64,000 nt of DNA from JAFDZO01 sp044226845 (GCA_044226845.1 JBGAGG010000007.1:124001-188000), one strand, 5' to 3'; numbered from the stretch's first letter, positions 1-8,655 are shown. Made by a program: numbers and translations. The notes: a model not told the origin generated them from the letters alone.

Positions 1-102
1 TATCATAAAGACGGTCCAGGAAGAGCAAAGTACATCGATAATTTTATCAATGGCTTGCATTGGGGAAGAATCAATGACAGATTCAAAAAATTTGTAAAGT
101 AA
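1..102 (+). CDS. C-terminal fragment of an unidentified protein (5' partial)
   Basis: The frame is open from base 1 and gives 33 residues before a TAA at 100-102, ending in a basic tail (RINDRFKKFVK). The start lies outside the window. The piece is too short to assign to a family. The next gene starts 29 bases downstream on the same strand, so the two may be co-transcribed. That it is a real gene end is inferred from the open frame and its position. Confidence 0.5.
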   Translation, partial: YHKDGPGRAKYIDNFINGLHWGRINDRFKKFVK

Positions 103-131
103 TATTTTTTTTAATTTGACCACGATTAAAA

Positions 132-713
132 TTGATTTCTAATATTAAAAAGTACTTCCCGGTATTAATATTAGTCTGTTTTTTTTCAGGTATGGTGTTA
201 TTTCAATCCTGTAAAAAAGCCGATGATGTTAAGCCTCCTGTTACAAATTCAAGCAAGGATTTTCAATGGAAGGAAAAGCTAAGCGTAGCTGATATTCCCG
301 ATATGCCTCTCAAAGGGTTTCTGAAAGGCAAGGAATTGAAAATTGATTATGTGAATTTTGAAAAATGGAGAGGCAGCGGGGATAACGTGTTTAATTTCGG
401 AGACAAAAAGCCAAACCAGCCATGCGGATATGTTGAAAACGATAATGCTGTCCAACTGCTGAGAAAGTCAGGAGAAATTCCTAAAGGTGAATTTGTTAAA
501 ACATCTTTTGATGCAAACATGGACGGTTATGTTGCAGATTATCACTTCACTGAAAAAGATAACATGAAAAAAATCTCTGTGCCATGGAACTGCGCTTTAT
601 TCATAGAAGAAATGACTGATGACGTTGTAAAAGGGAAGATTGCAATTTGTTTCAAAGACGATTCAAAAAGCTGGATCGCAGGTAAGTTTGAAGCAGTCAG
701 ATGTTCCAATTAG
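132..713 (+). CDS. putative lipoprotein, unknown function
   Basis: 193 residues starting at a TTG. A hydrophobic segment (about residues 9-25) is followed by a lipobox-like LFQSC with the acceptor Cys at 27, so I infer a lipid-anchored envelope protein. The mature part has a lysine-rich linker and then a folded-looking domain containing GDNVFNFGDKKPNQPCGYV and a CALFIEE segment; its two Cys (about 98 and 151) could form a disulfide. I do not recognise a family. The following gene, 30 bases downstream, also encodes a lipoprotein, which suggests a small envelope operon. The TTG is chosen because it gives a complete signal peptide. Confidence 0.7.
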   Translation: MISNIKKYFPVLILVCFFSGMVLFQSCKKADDVKPPVTNSSKDFQWKEKLSVADIPDMPLKGFLKGKELKIDYVNFEKWRGSGDNVFNFGDKKPNQPCGYVENDNAVQLLRKSGEIPKGEFVKTSFDANMDGYVADYHFTEKDNMKKISVPWNCALFIEEMTDDVVKGKIAICFKDDSKSWIAGKFEAVRCSN

Positions 714-743
714 AATTCAGAATTTATTAATTAAACCATAACA

Positions 744-1253
744 ATGAAAAAATTAATTTTAACTCTTTTCGCTTTTTCTCTTATTACTGCTGTGGGCTGC
801 AAAGTTGATGTAAAGACAGGCGATGATGCTAATAATGATAAAAAAACTGAAACCGGAAAAGAGCAATCAAATTCTAATGATAATAAATCATCGGGTGAGG
901 CTCCGAAAGATAACAGTAATTCGGGCTCAAACGATTTAGGGCTGACTTCAGGTATACCGGGCAATTATCCTTCCGACGTTCCTCAACCGAAAGACAGCAA
1001 ATGTCTTGGTTCGCTGAACAGTTCAGAAGGAACAGTTGTAACATTTGAATCGACACAAAGCGTAAAAGATATTCTTGAATATTATAAAGCTGAGATGAAA
1101 AAGAACGGCTATGAAGTAGGTGAAGGCGGAGAAGTTTTAATGAGCGATAAAGGCGGAATTGTCGGCTGGAAAAAAGGAGCAAAAGAAGTAGGATTGATGT
1201 TAGGTGTAAACGACGATAAAAAAAATACATCTATAGTAATAACTTATAAGTAA
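744..1253 (+). CDS. putative lipoprotein with low-complexity linker
   Basis: 169 residues. The signal peptide ends in a lipobox (AVGC, Cys 19). A polar N/D/K/S/G-rich linker covers about residues 22-70, then a compact domain of about 90 residues contains SVKDILEYYKAEMKKNGYEV. Short alpha/beta domains of this kind, with a strand, a YYK-helix and a G-rich turn, recur in lipoproteins of Bacteroidota and Deltaproteobacteria, but the function is unknown to me. It probably sits on the periplasmic face of a membrane and shares an operon with the lipoprotein just upstream. ATG start. Confidence 0.75.
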   Translation: MKKLILTLFAFSLITAVGCKVDVKTGDDANNDKKTETGKEQSNSNDNKSSGEAPKDNSNSGSNDLGLTSGIPGNYPSDVPQPKDSKCLGSLNSSEGTVVTFESTQSVKDILEYYKAEMKKNGYEVGEGGEVLMSDKGGIVGWKKGAKEVGLMLGVNDDKKNTSIVITYK

Positions 1254-1337
1254 TAATTCTTATTGAATAGCACAGCAATGCTGATGGTAATTGCATATGA
1301 TAATAAGAAAAGTAAATATTAATTGTCTAAATAAACT

Positions 1338-1697
1338 ATGCCAAAAGTAACATTTTTACCCGATAATAAAACATTCGAAGGCAAAGCAGGTGAATCATTG
1401 TTAGATATCGCTTTAGAAAACGATATCGATTTACAGCACAATTGCGGCGGTGTATGCGCTTGCTCCACCTGTCACGTCATTGTAAAAAAAGGAATGAAAA
1501 ACTTTGATGAAATGACGGACGAGGAAGCAGACCAGCTTGATGAAGCTGAAGGATTGACACTTGATTCACGTCTTGGCTGCCAATGCAAAATATTATTGCA
1601 GGAAGGTGAAGATATTGTTGTTGAAATTCCTATGATAAATGAGCAGATAAGATATTTCTTCCACGAAGGAAAACCAACTAATACTGTTTCTCATTAA
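1338..1697 (+). CDS. fdx: [2Fe-2S] ferredoxin, adrenodoxin/Isc type
   Basis: 119 residues. The cysteine pattern is that of the adrenodoxin/Isc ferredoxin family: Cys36, Cys42, Cys45 (C-X5-C-X2-C inside CGGVCACSTCHV) and Cys81 in RLGCQC. Two extra cysteines, 40 and 83, flank the ligands. The family carries electrons for iron-sulfur cluster assembly on IscU in the cytoplasm. The next gene, 19 bases downstream, is IscX, which supports an Isc role, although iscS, iscU and hscAB are not in this window. The C-terminal extension after the fourth Cys (about 36 residues) is slightly long for the family. Confidence 0.9.
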   Translation: MPKVTFLPDNKTFEGKAGESLLDIALENDIDLQHNCGGVCACSTCHVIVKKGMKNFDEMTDEEADQLDEAEGLTLDSRLGCQCKILLQEGEDIVVEIPMINEQIRYFFHEGKPTNTVSH

Positions 1698-1716
1698 TTT
1701 TAATTCAAGATAATTT

Positions 1717-1932
1717 ATGTTTGATAAATTTAAATGGGAAGATACTGAAGATATTGGGATTGCTCTTTATGAAAAAATGCCCGATACTGATCCTTTGCAA
1801 ATAAGATACACTGATTTGCTTGAATGGATAAAAGGTCTTGAAAATTTTGATGATGACATTTCCAAATCGAATGAATCAAAGCTTGAAGCAATTCAAATGG
1901 CATGGTACGAAGAGTGGAAAGAAAATCAATAA
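1717..1932 (+). CDS. iscX: IscX-like iron-sulfur assembly adaptor
   Basis: 71 residues, the usual length for IscX/YfhJ. The WEDTEDIGIALYEKMPDTDPLQIRYTDL stretch (about residues 7-34) carries the family signature: an acidic winged-helix protein that binds the cysteine desulfurase IscS and modulates iron delivery. It sits directly after the Isc-type ferredoxin, the same order as at the end of the classic isc operon. An intrinsic terminator begins about 48 bases after its stop codon, so this ferredoxin-iscX pair ends a transcription unit. Confidence 0.9.
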   Translation: MFDKFKWEDTEDIGIALYEKMPDTDPLQIRYTDLLEWIKGLENFDDDISKSNESKLEAIQMAWYEEWKENQ

Positions 1933-1980
1933 CACAAGCTTTATAATCAGCACAGCTTTTTGAATTTAACTTTATTTTAA

Positions 1981-2013
1981 CTTCCGCAATTTTTGTTGTG
2001 GAAGTTTTTTTTT
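1981..2013 (+). terminator. intrinsic terminator after fdx-iscX
   Basis: The 9-bp stem at 1981-1989 and 1996-2004 (CTTCCGCAA with TTGTGGAAG, one G-T wobble) closes a 6-base loop and is followed by nine T residues (2005-2013). It directly abuts the ATG of the next gene at 2014, which argues against the longer TTG-initiated reading of that gene because its first seven codons would be the terminator itself. Confidence 0.75.
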
Positions 2014-2655
2014 ATGCCTGAACAAACTATAAAAATACCGCTATTCCCCCTGAACCTTGTGCTCTTTCCGCAGTCAAAGCTGCCGCTTCACATTTTTGAA
2101 GAAAGGTATAAGAACATGATAACAATGTGCATGCAGGAAAGCAGGCCATTCGGAATAAACTTAATGTCAAATAATAATATCAGCTCAATAGGCTCCACGG
2201 CTGAAGTTGTAAATAAGTTTAATGTTCTGCCAAACGGAGAAATGGATATTGTGATAAAAGGTAAAACCAGATACGAATTAAAAAACTATAATTTATCAAC
2301 CGAAGGATATTTCATAGGAGATGTAATTTATCTTGAGGATGAGACAGGATACGATAAAGATGATTTTAATAAAGCAGTTGAGTGTTATAATAAAATTATT
2401 GACGCAGCGTATAAAGGTACGATAGAAAAAGTAAATCCTACTGATCTTAAATGGATTGACGGCTCGGAATCGGTTTCATTTTTCATGGCGCAAAAATGCG
2501 GATTGAATCTTCTCGAACGCCAGCAGATGCTTGAAATAAATAATGAGCAAGACAGGTTAACTTATCTGTTAAAATATTTTGATGAAGTTATGCCTAAGAT
2601 TGTTGAGGCAGACAGAATATCACAAATAATTCAGAGCGATGGCTACCTTCAATAA
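2014..2655 (+). CDS. Lon N-terminal (LAN/PUA-like) domain protein
   Basis: 213 residues from the ATG at 2014. The IPLFPLNLVLFPQSKLPLHIFEERYKNM start is the hallmark of the Lon substrate-binding domain found as stand-alone proteins. There is no AAA+ or protease domain, so it is not Lon itself. The stand-alone family is cytoplasmic and has no firmly established activity. A TTG seven codons earlier (1993) is in frame but lies in the terminator hairpin, so I reject it. No Shine-Dalgarno is possible in the T tract. The 3' end overlaps the next gene by 17 bases, which suggests translational coupling. Confidence 0.85.
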   Translation: MPEQTIKIPLFPLNLVLFPQSKLPLHIFEERYKNMITMCMQESRPFGINLMSNNNISSIGSTAEVVNKFNVLPNGEMDIVIKGKTRYELKNYNLSTEGYFIGDVIYLEDETGYDKDDFNKAVECYNKIIDAAYKGTIEKVNPTDLKWIDGSESVSFFMAQKCGLNLLERQQMLEINNEQDRLTYLLKYFDEVMPKIVEADRISQIIQSDGYLQ

Positions 2656-3640
2656 GGACGATATTAAAAAAATAATTGTAAGCCGCACTGATAATCTTGG
2701 AGATGTAATTCTCACTCTACCTTTAATAACACAAATCAAAAAAAACTTTCCAAAAGCTACCATAACTTTTCTGGTTAAAAAATATGTTTACGATTTAATT
2801 AAAAATTATCCCAGTATTGATGAATTTGTTTTTATTGATGATTTAAACGAATCATCAAAGTTAAGAAAATTTTTTAAGCAATTTGATTTGATGTTCAATG
2901 TATATCCCAGATTTGAAATAGCTCTTGCCGCTTTTCTTGCCGGAGTAAAAATAAGAGTTGGGACAGGCTACAGATGGTATTCATGTTTATTTAATAGAAG
3001 AAATCATGAGCACAGGAAGACTGCAGAAAAGCATGAGGCAGTTTATAATCTGAATTTGCTAAAAACAGTCATTCATAGTAAAGAAGATTTACCGGTTGAG
3101 TTTAATTTCCAGGTAAGGGAAGCAGAGATAAAAAACTTGAATGATAAGCTTACGAAAAAATCTTTTGATTTAAATTCAGATTTTTTAATAATCCACATTC
3201 CCAGCAAAGGCTCTGCTGCAAAACTCCCTAATGAAAAATTCATTGAATATATAAACGCTTTTAACTCTGAATTTACAAATGTAAAAGTTATTTTTACTGG
3301 TGTAGAAGAAGAAAGAGATGAAATTGAATCTGTTCAAAAAGAAATAAATGATAAAAGTAATTTAATAAATTTATGCTGTGAACTTTCTTTGTCAGAATTA
3401 AAAACACTGATAAGTAAAAGTAAATTATTTATTTCAAATTCTACCGGACCTATTCATATAGCAGGAGCGTTGAATAAAAACATAATTGGTTTTTATCCGC
3501 ATCATCTGCCAGCCAGCAAAACCCGCTGGCAGCCGTTAAGTAAGAACTCAGTGATTTTAGAACCTGAAGTAAATGATGATATGGGAACTATTAAAGCAGA
3601 ATCAATTATGAAGGCAACAAGAAATCTTTTAAAACCATGA
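2639..3640 (+). CDS. glycosyltransferase family 9 (heptosyltransferase-like)
   Basis: 333 residues with the GT9 fold. The N-terminal SRTDNLGDVILTLPL (about 13-27) matches the conserved RxxxLGDVIL entry motif. The C-terminal SNSTGPIHIAGALNKNIIGFYP (about 263-284) matches the donor-binding loop of ADP-heptose LPS heptosyltransferases. Family members add heptose to the lipopolysaccharide core at the cytoplasmic face of the inner membrane. Acceptor and donor cannot be told from sequence. The start overlaps the Lon-domain gene by 17 bases. Confidence 0.88.
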   Translation: MATFNKDDIKKIIVSRTDNLGDVILTLPLITQIKKNFPKATITFLVKKYVYDLIKNYPSIDEFVFIDDLNESSKLRKFFKQFDLMFNVYPRFEIALAAFLAGVKIRVGTGYRWYSCLFNRRNHEHRKTAEKHEAVYNLNLLKTVIHSKEDLPVEFNFQVREAEIKNLNDKLTKKSFDLNSDFLIIHIPSKGSAAKLPNEKFIEYINAFNSEFTNVKVIFTGVEEERDEIESVQKEINDKSNLINLCCELSLSELKTLISKSKLFISNSTGPIHIAGALNKNIIGFYPHHLPASKTRWQPLSKNSVILEPEVNDDMGTIKAESIMKATRNLLKP

Positions 3641-3683
3641 AACTATTTCTTACAATACTAAGTTTAAGTATTAAATATAATAT

Positions 3684-4508
3684 ATGAAAAATAAGACAAT
3701 TTTAACATTTTTACTGATTTTTACAGCTTTAACTTCTGCCGTTTCAACAGGATTTGCGCAGGATACGACTTTAAGAACAGTTCCAAATAATGCCTTTAAG
3801 CAGGGAGAAAAACTCACGTTTGAAATCAATTACGGATTCATTACGGCAGGTACTGCGGAAATGATGATAGCTCCTAATCTTGTTACAATTAATGCCCGAC
3901 CGGTATATGATATTACTTTCACGGTAAATTCATCTTCTGCTTTTGGTTCAGTTTATAAAGTAAATGATTACTATAAATGTTATCTTGATCAGCAGGGATT
4001 ATTTCCGTGGAGATTCGAGCAGCACATTAAAGAAGGAAATTATACAAGAGATTTTGAAGCCTTGTTTGACCAGGTTTATAAAAAAGTAAAAACTTACACA
4101 GGTGAAAAAGATCCGAAGAAATTTGAAGGAGAGTTTGATATTCCTCAGTATGTAAACGATGGAATCAGCGCATTTTATTATGCAAGAACTCTCGACTTTT
4201 CCAATATGAAAAATAATGACGTGATTCACTTGCAGAATTTTTATAATGACAAAACTTATCCTCTAGATATAAAATATCTTGGTAAGGAAACGATAGAAGT
4301 CGCAGCGGGTGAATTCAGATGCATAAAGCTCCAGCCGTTCTTTATAGAGGGCGGATTGTTTAAAAGTGAAGGTGATATAACTGTATGGCTTACAGATGAT
4401 GACAGAAAAATGCCGGTGAAAGTAAGTTCAAAAATTATCATAGGTTCTGTGGATGTAGACTTAGTTGAGTATTCAGGTTTAGCCGGACCGTTAAAATCTA
4501 AGCAATAA
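3684..4508 (+). CDS. exported DUF3108 protein
   Basis: 274 residues with a signal peptide ending around VSTGFAQ (residue 25). The mature start, FKQGEKLTFEINYGFITAGTAEM, is the DUF3108 opening strand pair (xGExLxYxVxYGxIxAG). The remainder alternates strands typical of that beta-rich periplasmic or outer-membrane-associated family (PDRSQWGFLW is absent, but the DxxRxxPVKVSSKIIIGSV end is conserved in style). Function is unknown. In Bacteroidota relatives such proteins are exported and sit near envelope genes. The neighbouring GT9 gene agrees with an envelope context. Confidence 0.82.
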   Translation: MKNKTILTFLLIFTALTSAVSTGFAQDTTLRTVPNNAFKQGEKLTFEINYGFITAGTAEMMIAPNLVTINARPVYDITFTVNSSSAFGSVYKVNDYYKCYLDQQGLFPWRFEQHIKEGNYTRDFEALFDQVYKKVKTYTGEKDPKKFEGEFDIPQYVNDGISAFYYARTLDFSNMKNNDVIHLQNFYNDKTYPLDIKYLGKETIEVAAGEFRCIKLQPFFIEGGLFKSEGDITVWLTDDDRKMPVKVSSKIIIGSVDVDLVEYSGLAGPLKSKQ

Positions 4509-4529
4509 TTTTTTTTGGTGTGAATTGAA

Positions 4530-5261
4530 ATGAAAATTTCAGAATTATTTTATACAATACAAGGTGAAGGAAAGAGGGCGGGAAAGCCCTCTTTTTTTAT
4601 CAGAACCAATCACTGTAATTTGCGCTGTCAGTTTGCGGGCGGCAACTTATGCGATACTGCATACACAAGCTGGCATCCGGATGACGAAAAAAATATCGGT
4701 GATATTGAAATAGAAAAAATTATCGGTGAATACCTGCAACATAATTGCATAGATGTAGTCATAACCGGGGGTGAACCGACTATGTTTGCAGATGATTTAA
4801 CAAATCTTTGCATTGAGCTGAAAAGAATAAATCCCGAGTGTGTTATTACGATTGAAACAAACGGAACTTATATAGGGAAATTTATTGAGTATATAGATTT
4901 AGTAAGTATCAGCCCGAAGTTAAAATCATCTACACCTTTCGGCACTCAATATGAAAAACTTCATACTAATAACAGAACTAACATTGAAAGTTTTAGGAAG
5001 TATAACGAATTAAGAAACGAAGGCAAGATAGAAATTCAGTGGAAGTTTGTCGTAACGAGTGAAGATGATTTGAACGAGATTTTAGAACTGCAAAAAGAAG
5101 TCGGATTCAAAAATTCCGATGTATACTTAATGCCTGAAGGGATTACAGAGGAAGAGCTAGCTGCAAAACGATTAGAAATAATTGAGCTTTGCAAAAAATA
5201 TCAGTTCAACTATACAGATAGACTGCACGTAATAATATGGGGTAATAAAAGAGGGGTGTAA
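4530..5261 (+). CDS. queE: 7-carboxy-7-deazaguanine synthase (QueE), radical SAM
   Basis: 243 residues. YTIQGEGKRAGKPSFFIRT (8-26) is the QueE start, and VVITGGEPTMF is the radical SAM GGEP motif. QueE converts 6-carboxytetrahydropterin to 7-carboxy-7-deazaguanine in queuosine synthesis, using a [4Fe-4S] cluster and SAM. The cluster ligands are Cys29, Cys33 and Cys41, that is C-X3-C-X7-C rather than the usual C-X3-C-X2-C. Five extra residues (AGGNL) sit before the conserved CDT. Other queuosine genes are not in the window. Codons 15-22 also encode a terminator-like hairpin. Confidence 0.92.
   Translation: MKISELFYTIQGEGKRAGKPSFFIRTNHCNLRCQFAGGNLCDTAYTSWHPDDEKNIGDIEIEKIIGEYLQHNCIDVVITGGEPTMFADDLTNLCIELKRINPECVITIETNGTYIGKFIEYIDLVSISPKLKSSTPFGTQYEKLHTNNRTNIESFRKYNELRNEGKIEIQWKFVVTSEDDLNEILELQKEVGFKNSDVYLMPEGITEEELAAKRLEIIELCKKYQFNYTDRLHVIIWGNKRGV
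4573..4598 (+). other. terminator-like hairpin inside queE
   Basis: A perfect 7-bp stem (AGAGGGC at 4573-4579, GCCCTCT at 4586-4592) closes a GGGAAA loop and is followed by six more T residues. It looks like an intrinsic terminator 43 bases into the queE coding region. The encoded residues (KRAGKPSFF) belong to a conserved QueE segment, so protein constraint alone could explain it. Confidence 0.35.
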
Positions 5262-5268
5262 AAAGGTT

Positions 5269-6081
5269 TTAAAATTTTATCTTTAAGCTTAAAGAGTTTA
5301 AGTCAGTGGAGACAGTTGTGTTCTTTAACACAGTAGTTTTTGAGCCCGATAAAAAATTATTAATAAGATTCACACCAATCAATCCTCCAATAGCTACAAA
5401 TTCATTTATACCTTTTCCTTTTTCATCAGAGTAATCTTCATTGAATACATTGCTCTTCAGCTTTATAATTTCCTTTCTTAAAGAATACATTAGCACTGAG
5501 CTGCCTGTTCCTATCAATGCTCCCGTTAATACATCGCTCGGATAATGCACTCCTAAATAAACCCTTCCATAGGAAACTAAAAGCGCATAAGTATATAAGC
5601 CTGCAATCATGAACGGTTTATCATTATATCTTAAGCTCAATGAAGTTGCCATTGAAAAAGCTGTAGCTGAATGTATAGAAGGAAAAGAATATCTATCGGT
5701 AGGGGAATTTTCCAGATCGTACTGAATGTACCTCCAATTAACGTTGGGGCGGTCTCTTTGTATCACTCTTTTCATCAGATAGCTGAAACCAACTGTAAGC
5801 GCTTCTGAGCTGCCCATTAATATAGCGGAGTTTTCATCGTATTTATTATCATTAGCTCTTGAGATAGCGAATAAGCCCAAAGGCGCTGCTATTGCATTAG
5901 GCATTACGGATTTATCAGAAATCGAAATAATATTATTTAGAAATACTGACCGGTGATTATTTATAGAATGGAATAATTTAACATCAATATTCTCTAAGCT
6001 TTCAGAATCTGAAGCCCCGACTTGTGCATTTGCCGGGGCATATAATAAAAATAATAATATTATTAAAATTGAAGACTTCAT
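5269..6081 (-). CDS. PAP2-family membrane phosphatase
   Basis: 270 residues with a signal peptide or first membrane segment (APANAQ). All three phosphatase signature motifs are visible: KRVIQRDRP (motif 1, KX6RP form), SFPSIHSATAF (motif 2, PSxHS) and GRVYLGVHYPSDVLTG (motif 3). The family dephosphorylates lipid phosphates such as phosphatidic acid or undecaprenyl diphosphate at the membrane. A hydrophobic C-terminal segment and the exported N-terminus fit an envelope location. It is convergent with queE (7 bases apart), so it forms the end of the minus-strand block. Confidence 0.88.
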   Translation of the reverse strand: MKSSILIILLFLLYAPANAQVGASDSESLENIDVKLFHSINNHRSVFLNNIISISDKSVMPNAIAAPLGLFAISRANDNKYDENSAILMGSSEALTVGFSYLMKRVIQRDRPNVNWRYIQYDLENSPTDRYSFPSIHSATAFSMATSLSLRYNDKPFMIAGLYTYALLVSYGRVYLGVHYPSDVLTGALIGTGSSVLMYSLRKEIIKLKSNVFNEDYSDEKGKGINEFVAIGGLIGVNLINNFLSGSKTTVLKNTTVSTDLNSLSLKIKF

Positions 6082-6104
6082 TAAAATAGATTATTATTTA
6101 TAAC

Positions 6105-7259
6105 CTATATTTTTGCTAATGCGTTCTTGATTGCCTCTATCAAGTCATCTTTATCTTCTATACCGACTGAAAGCCTTACAAGTCCGTCGCTTAATCCGAT
6201 TTTTTCTCTTAACTCTTTCGGAATGCTTCCATGTGTCATTGAAACAGGATGGCAAACTAATGATTCAACGCCTCCGAGTGACTCTGCAATTTGAAAAATA
6301 TCCAGCGCGTTACAAAATGCCTGTGCTGTTTCATAGCTGCCAAGCTCAAGAGAAATAATCCCGCTGAAACCTCTCATTTGTTTTTTAGCAAGTTCATGCT
6401 GCGGATGCGATGGGAGTCCGGGATAAATTACGTTTTTAATTTTCTTATCTGTCTTCAGGAATTCACAAATTGCCAGAGCATTTTCATTGTGAGCTTTCAT
6501 TCTTACTGCAAGAGTTTTTGTAGAGCGAAGGACAAGCCAGCAATCGAACGGAGACGGCACTGCGCCGATAGAGTTTTGCAAAAACTTAAATCTCTCTGCA
6601 AGTTTTTCATCAGAAGTAATCAGACATCCGCCTATAACATCGCTGTGTCCGTTGATGTATTTTGTTGAGCTGTGAGTAACGACTGTAATACCGAAGTCCA
6701 ATGGATTCTGGAAGTAAGGACTCATAAAAGTGTTATCAACACAAGTGATAATATTTTTTGAGTTTGCAAGTTTTGAAAGAGCTTCTAAGTCAGTTAATCT
6801 GAGCATTGGATTTGTCGGCGTCTCAATGAAAATCATTTTTGTATTTTCTTTGATAGCAGCGCTTGTTTCATTTACGTCTGATGTATCTACATAGGTAAAA
6901 TCAAGTCCGTAGCCTCTTATTACCTGTTCAAATAATCTGTATGTTCCGCCGTATGTATTGTTTGTCACAATAATATGGTCACCCGGTTTAAAGGTTGTTA
7001 TCAAACATTGGATTGCACCCATGCCCGAAGAAAAACAAAATCCGTACTTCCCATTTTCAAGAGCGGCGAGATTTGCTTCAAGTGCTTGTCTTGTAGGATT
7101 TATAGTCCTTCCGTAGTCGTATCCTTTTGTTTCTCCAAGTTTATCATTTGAATAAGTTGAGGTCTGGAATATAGGGGTTATAACAGCACCAGTAACATCT
7201 TCAGGATGCTGCCCTGCATGTATCGCTTTAGTTGCGAATTTCGATGAAGTAGTTTTCAA
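6105..7259 (-). CDS. cystathionine gamma-lyase/gamma-synthase family PLP enzyme
   Basis: 384 residues, full length for the Cys/Met metabolism PLP family. It has YGRTINPTR near the start, the FSSGMGAI cofactor loop, and the Schiff-base lysine in SSTKYINGHSDVIGG. The family cleaves or forms cystathionine. The next gene upstream in the operon is cystathionine beta-synthase, so reverse transsulfuration (homocysteine to cysteine) with this enzyme as the gamma-lyase is the more likely role. A gamma-synthase role cannot be excluded from sequence. The spacing between the two is 37-38 bases. Confidence 0.88.
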   Translation of the reverse strand: MKTTSSKFATKAIHAGQHPEDVTGAVITPIFQTSTYSNDKLGETKGYDYGRTINPTRQALEANLAALENGKYGFCFSSGMGAIQCLITTFKPGDHIIVTNNTYGGTYRLFEQVIRGYGLDFTYVDTSDVNETSAAIKENTKMIFIETPTNPMLRLTDLEALSKLANSKNIITCVDNTFMSPYFQNPLDFGITVVTHSSTKYINGHSDVIGGCLITSDEKLAERFKFLQNSIGAVPSPFDCWLVLRSTKTLAVRMKAHNENALAICEFLKTDKKIKNVIYPGLPSHPQHELAKKQMRGFSGIISLELGSYETAQAFCNALDIFQIAESLGGVESLVCHPVSMTHGSIPKELREKIGLSDGLVRLSVGIEDKDDLIEAIKNALAKI

Positions 7260-7296
7260 AATTTTATTTGTTCAGTTAAGAATTTCAGTTAATCAA

Positions 7297-8655
7297 TTAT
7301 ACAAATTCAAGTACATCGTAGTTTGTAATAATACCTGCAATTTTTCCGTATTCAGATACAAGCACTGCAGGATTCTTTTTCAATTCCTCAATAGCTTTTT
7401 CAACATTCTCGCTTATTTCAAGAATCGGAGGCTTGGCATCCATAACATCTTTTACATTTTTGCTTGCGCTGTTTCTGTCCTTCATAAGGTCGTTCAGTAA
7501 TTTCTGCTCGTTCAATGAACCGATGCATTTATCTCCGTCAAAGACCGGGATAGTTGTTAAGTTGTACTGATTTGTTAAATACAATGCATCCGAAACAGTC
7601 TGGTCAGAACTTACTGTTACAAGTTCAGGTGTATCCTTAGCTCCTTTAGTATGGAAAATTGTTCCGACTGTAACCATGTCTTTATCAAGTAATCTCTTTT
7701 CTCTCATCCATTCATCTGAGTGATACTTGCTTAAATATCTTTCACCTGTATCACAAACAATAAATACAACAACTGCATTCTCATCTAAATCTTTTGCAAC
7801 ATCAAGAGCAACTTTAGCAATTGTTCCTGTAGATGAGCCGCAGAAAATACCTTCAACACTTGAAAGTTTTCTGCACATTTTTACAGAATCAATATCACTT
7901 ACGTTTACAATTTCATCTATTAGAGTTACATCAACATTCTCAGGAATTATATCCTGTCCGATTCCTTCAACTAAATAAGGTACGCCTTCAGGTGTCTGGC
8001 CCGTTGCTTTAAATGTTTTAAATATAGAGCCGTAAGGATCTGCACCGATTATTTTTATATTGGGATTTTTTTCTTTAAGATATCTTGCTGTACCAATGAT
8101 CGTTCCACCTGTACCTATGCCTGCAACAAAGTGTGTAATCTTTCCTTCAGTGGCTTCCCAAATTTCAGGACCGGTTGTTTTATAATGAGCTAACGGATTG
8201 TTTTCATTACCATACTGATAAGCAAATAATGAATTAGGAATTTCCCTGTGTAACCTTTTGGCAGTTTCAACATAATGTTCAGGTGTGCCCGGTTTTGCAG
8301 AGAGAGGTTTTATTATAACTTCAGCCCCTAAAGCTTTCAAATAGTTTTTCTTTTCTGCTGATGCTTTTTCAGTCATTACAAAAATACATTTGTAACCTTT
8401 CTGATTTGCAGCAAGCGCAAGTCCTATACCTGTGTTACCGCTTGTTGCCTCGATTATTGTTCCGCCCGGTTTTAAAGTGCCGTCTTTTTCCGCTGCTTCA
8501 ATCATGGAGATACCAATTCTATCCTTTACGCTTCCACCGGGATTCATAGATTCCATCTTCGCAAGTACCGTAGCTTTATAACCGTCAGTAAGTTTATTAA
8601 GTTTTACCAGTGGAGTATTACCTATTAAGTCCAGAATATTATTATAATATTTCAT
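7297..8655 (-). CDS. cystathionine beta-synthase with C-terminal CBS pair
   Basis: About 452 residues from the ATG at 8655 (a GTG two codons earlier is also possible). The N-terminal 320 residues are a fold-type II PLP enzyme: NPGGSVKDRIG holds the cofactor lysine, and EATSGNTGIGLA and GIGTGGTIIGTA bind substrate and phosphate. Residues about 335-452 hold two CBS motifs (VSDALYLTNQYNLTTIPV and AIEELKKNPAVLVSEYGKIAGIITNYD). No N-terminal heme-binding extension is present. It condenses serine and homocysteine in the cytoplasm and pairs with the gamma-lyase gene downstream. Confidence 0.9.
   Translation of the reverse strand: MKYYNNILDLIGNTPLVKLNKLTDGYKATVLAKMESMNPGGSVKDRIGISMIEAAEKDGTLKPGGTIIEATSGNTGIGLALAANQKGYKCIFVMTEKASAEKKNYLKALGAEVIIKPLSAKPGTPEHYVETAKRLHREIPNSLFAYQYGNENNPLAHYKTTGPEIWEATEGKITHFVAGIGTGGTIIGTARYLKEKNPNIKIIGADPYGSIFKTFKATGQTPEGVPYLVEGIGQDIIPENVDVTLIDEIVNVSDIDSVKMCRKLSSVEGIFCGSSTGTIAKVALDVAKDLDENAVVVFIVCDTGERYLSKYHSDEWMREKRLLDKDMVTVGTIFHTKGAKDTPELVTVSSDQTVSDALYLTNQYNLTTIPVFDGDKCIGSLNEQKLLNDLMKDRNSASKNVKDVMDAKPPILEISENVEKAIEELKKNPAVLVSEYGKIAGIITNYDVLEFV

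Noticed and set aside
1993..2013. TTG start of the Lon-domain gene at 1993
   Set aside because: The seven extra codons lie inside the terminator stem and T run, while ATG 2014 gives the conserved N-terminus.
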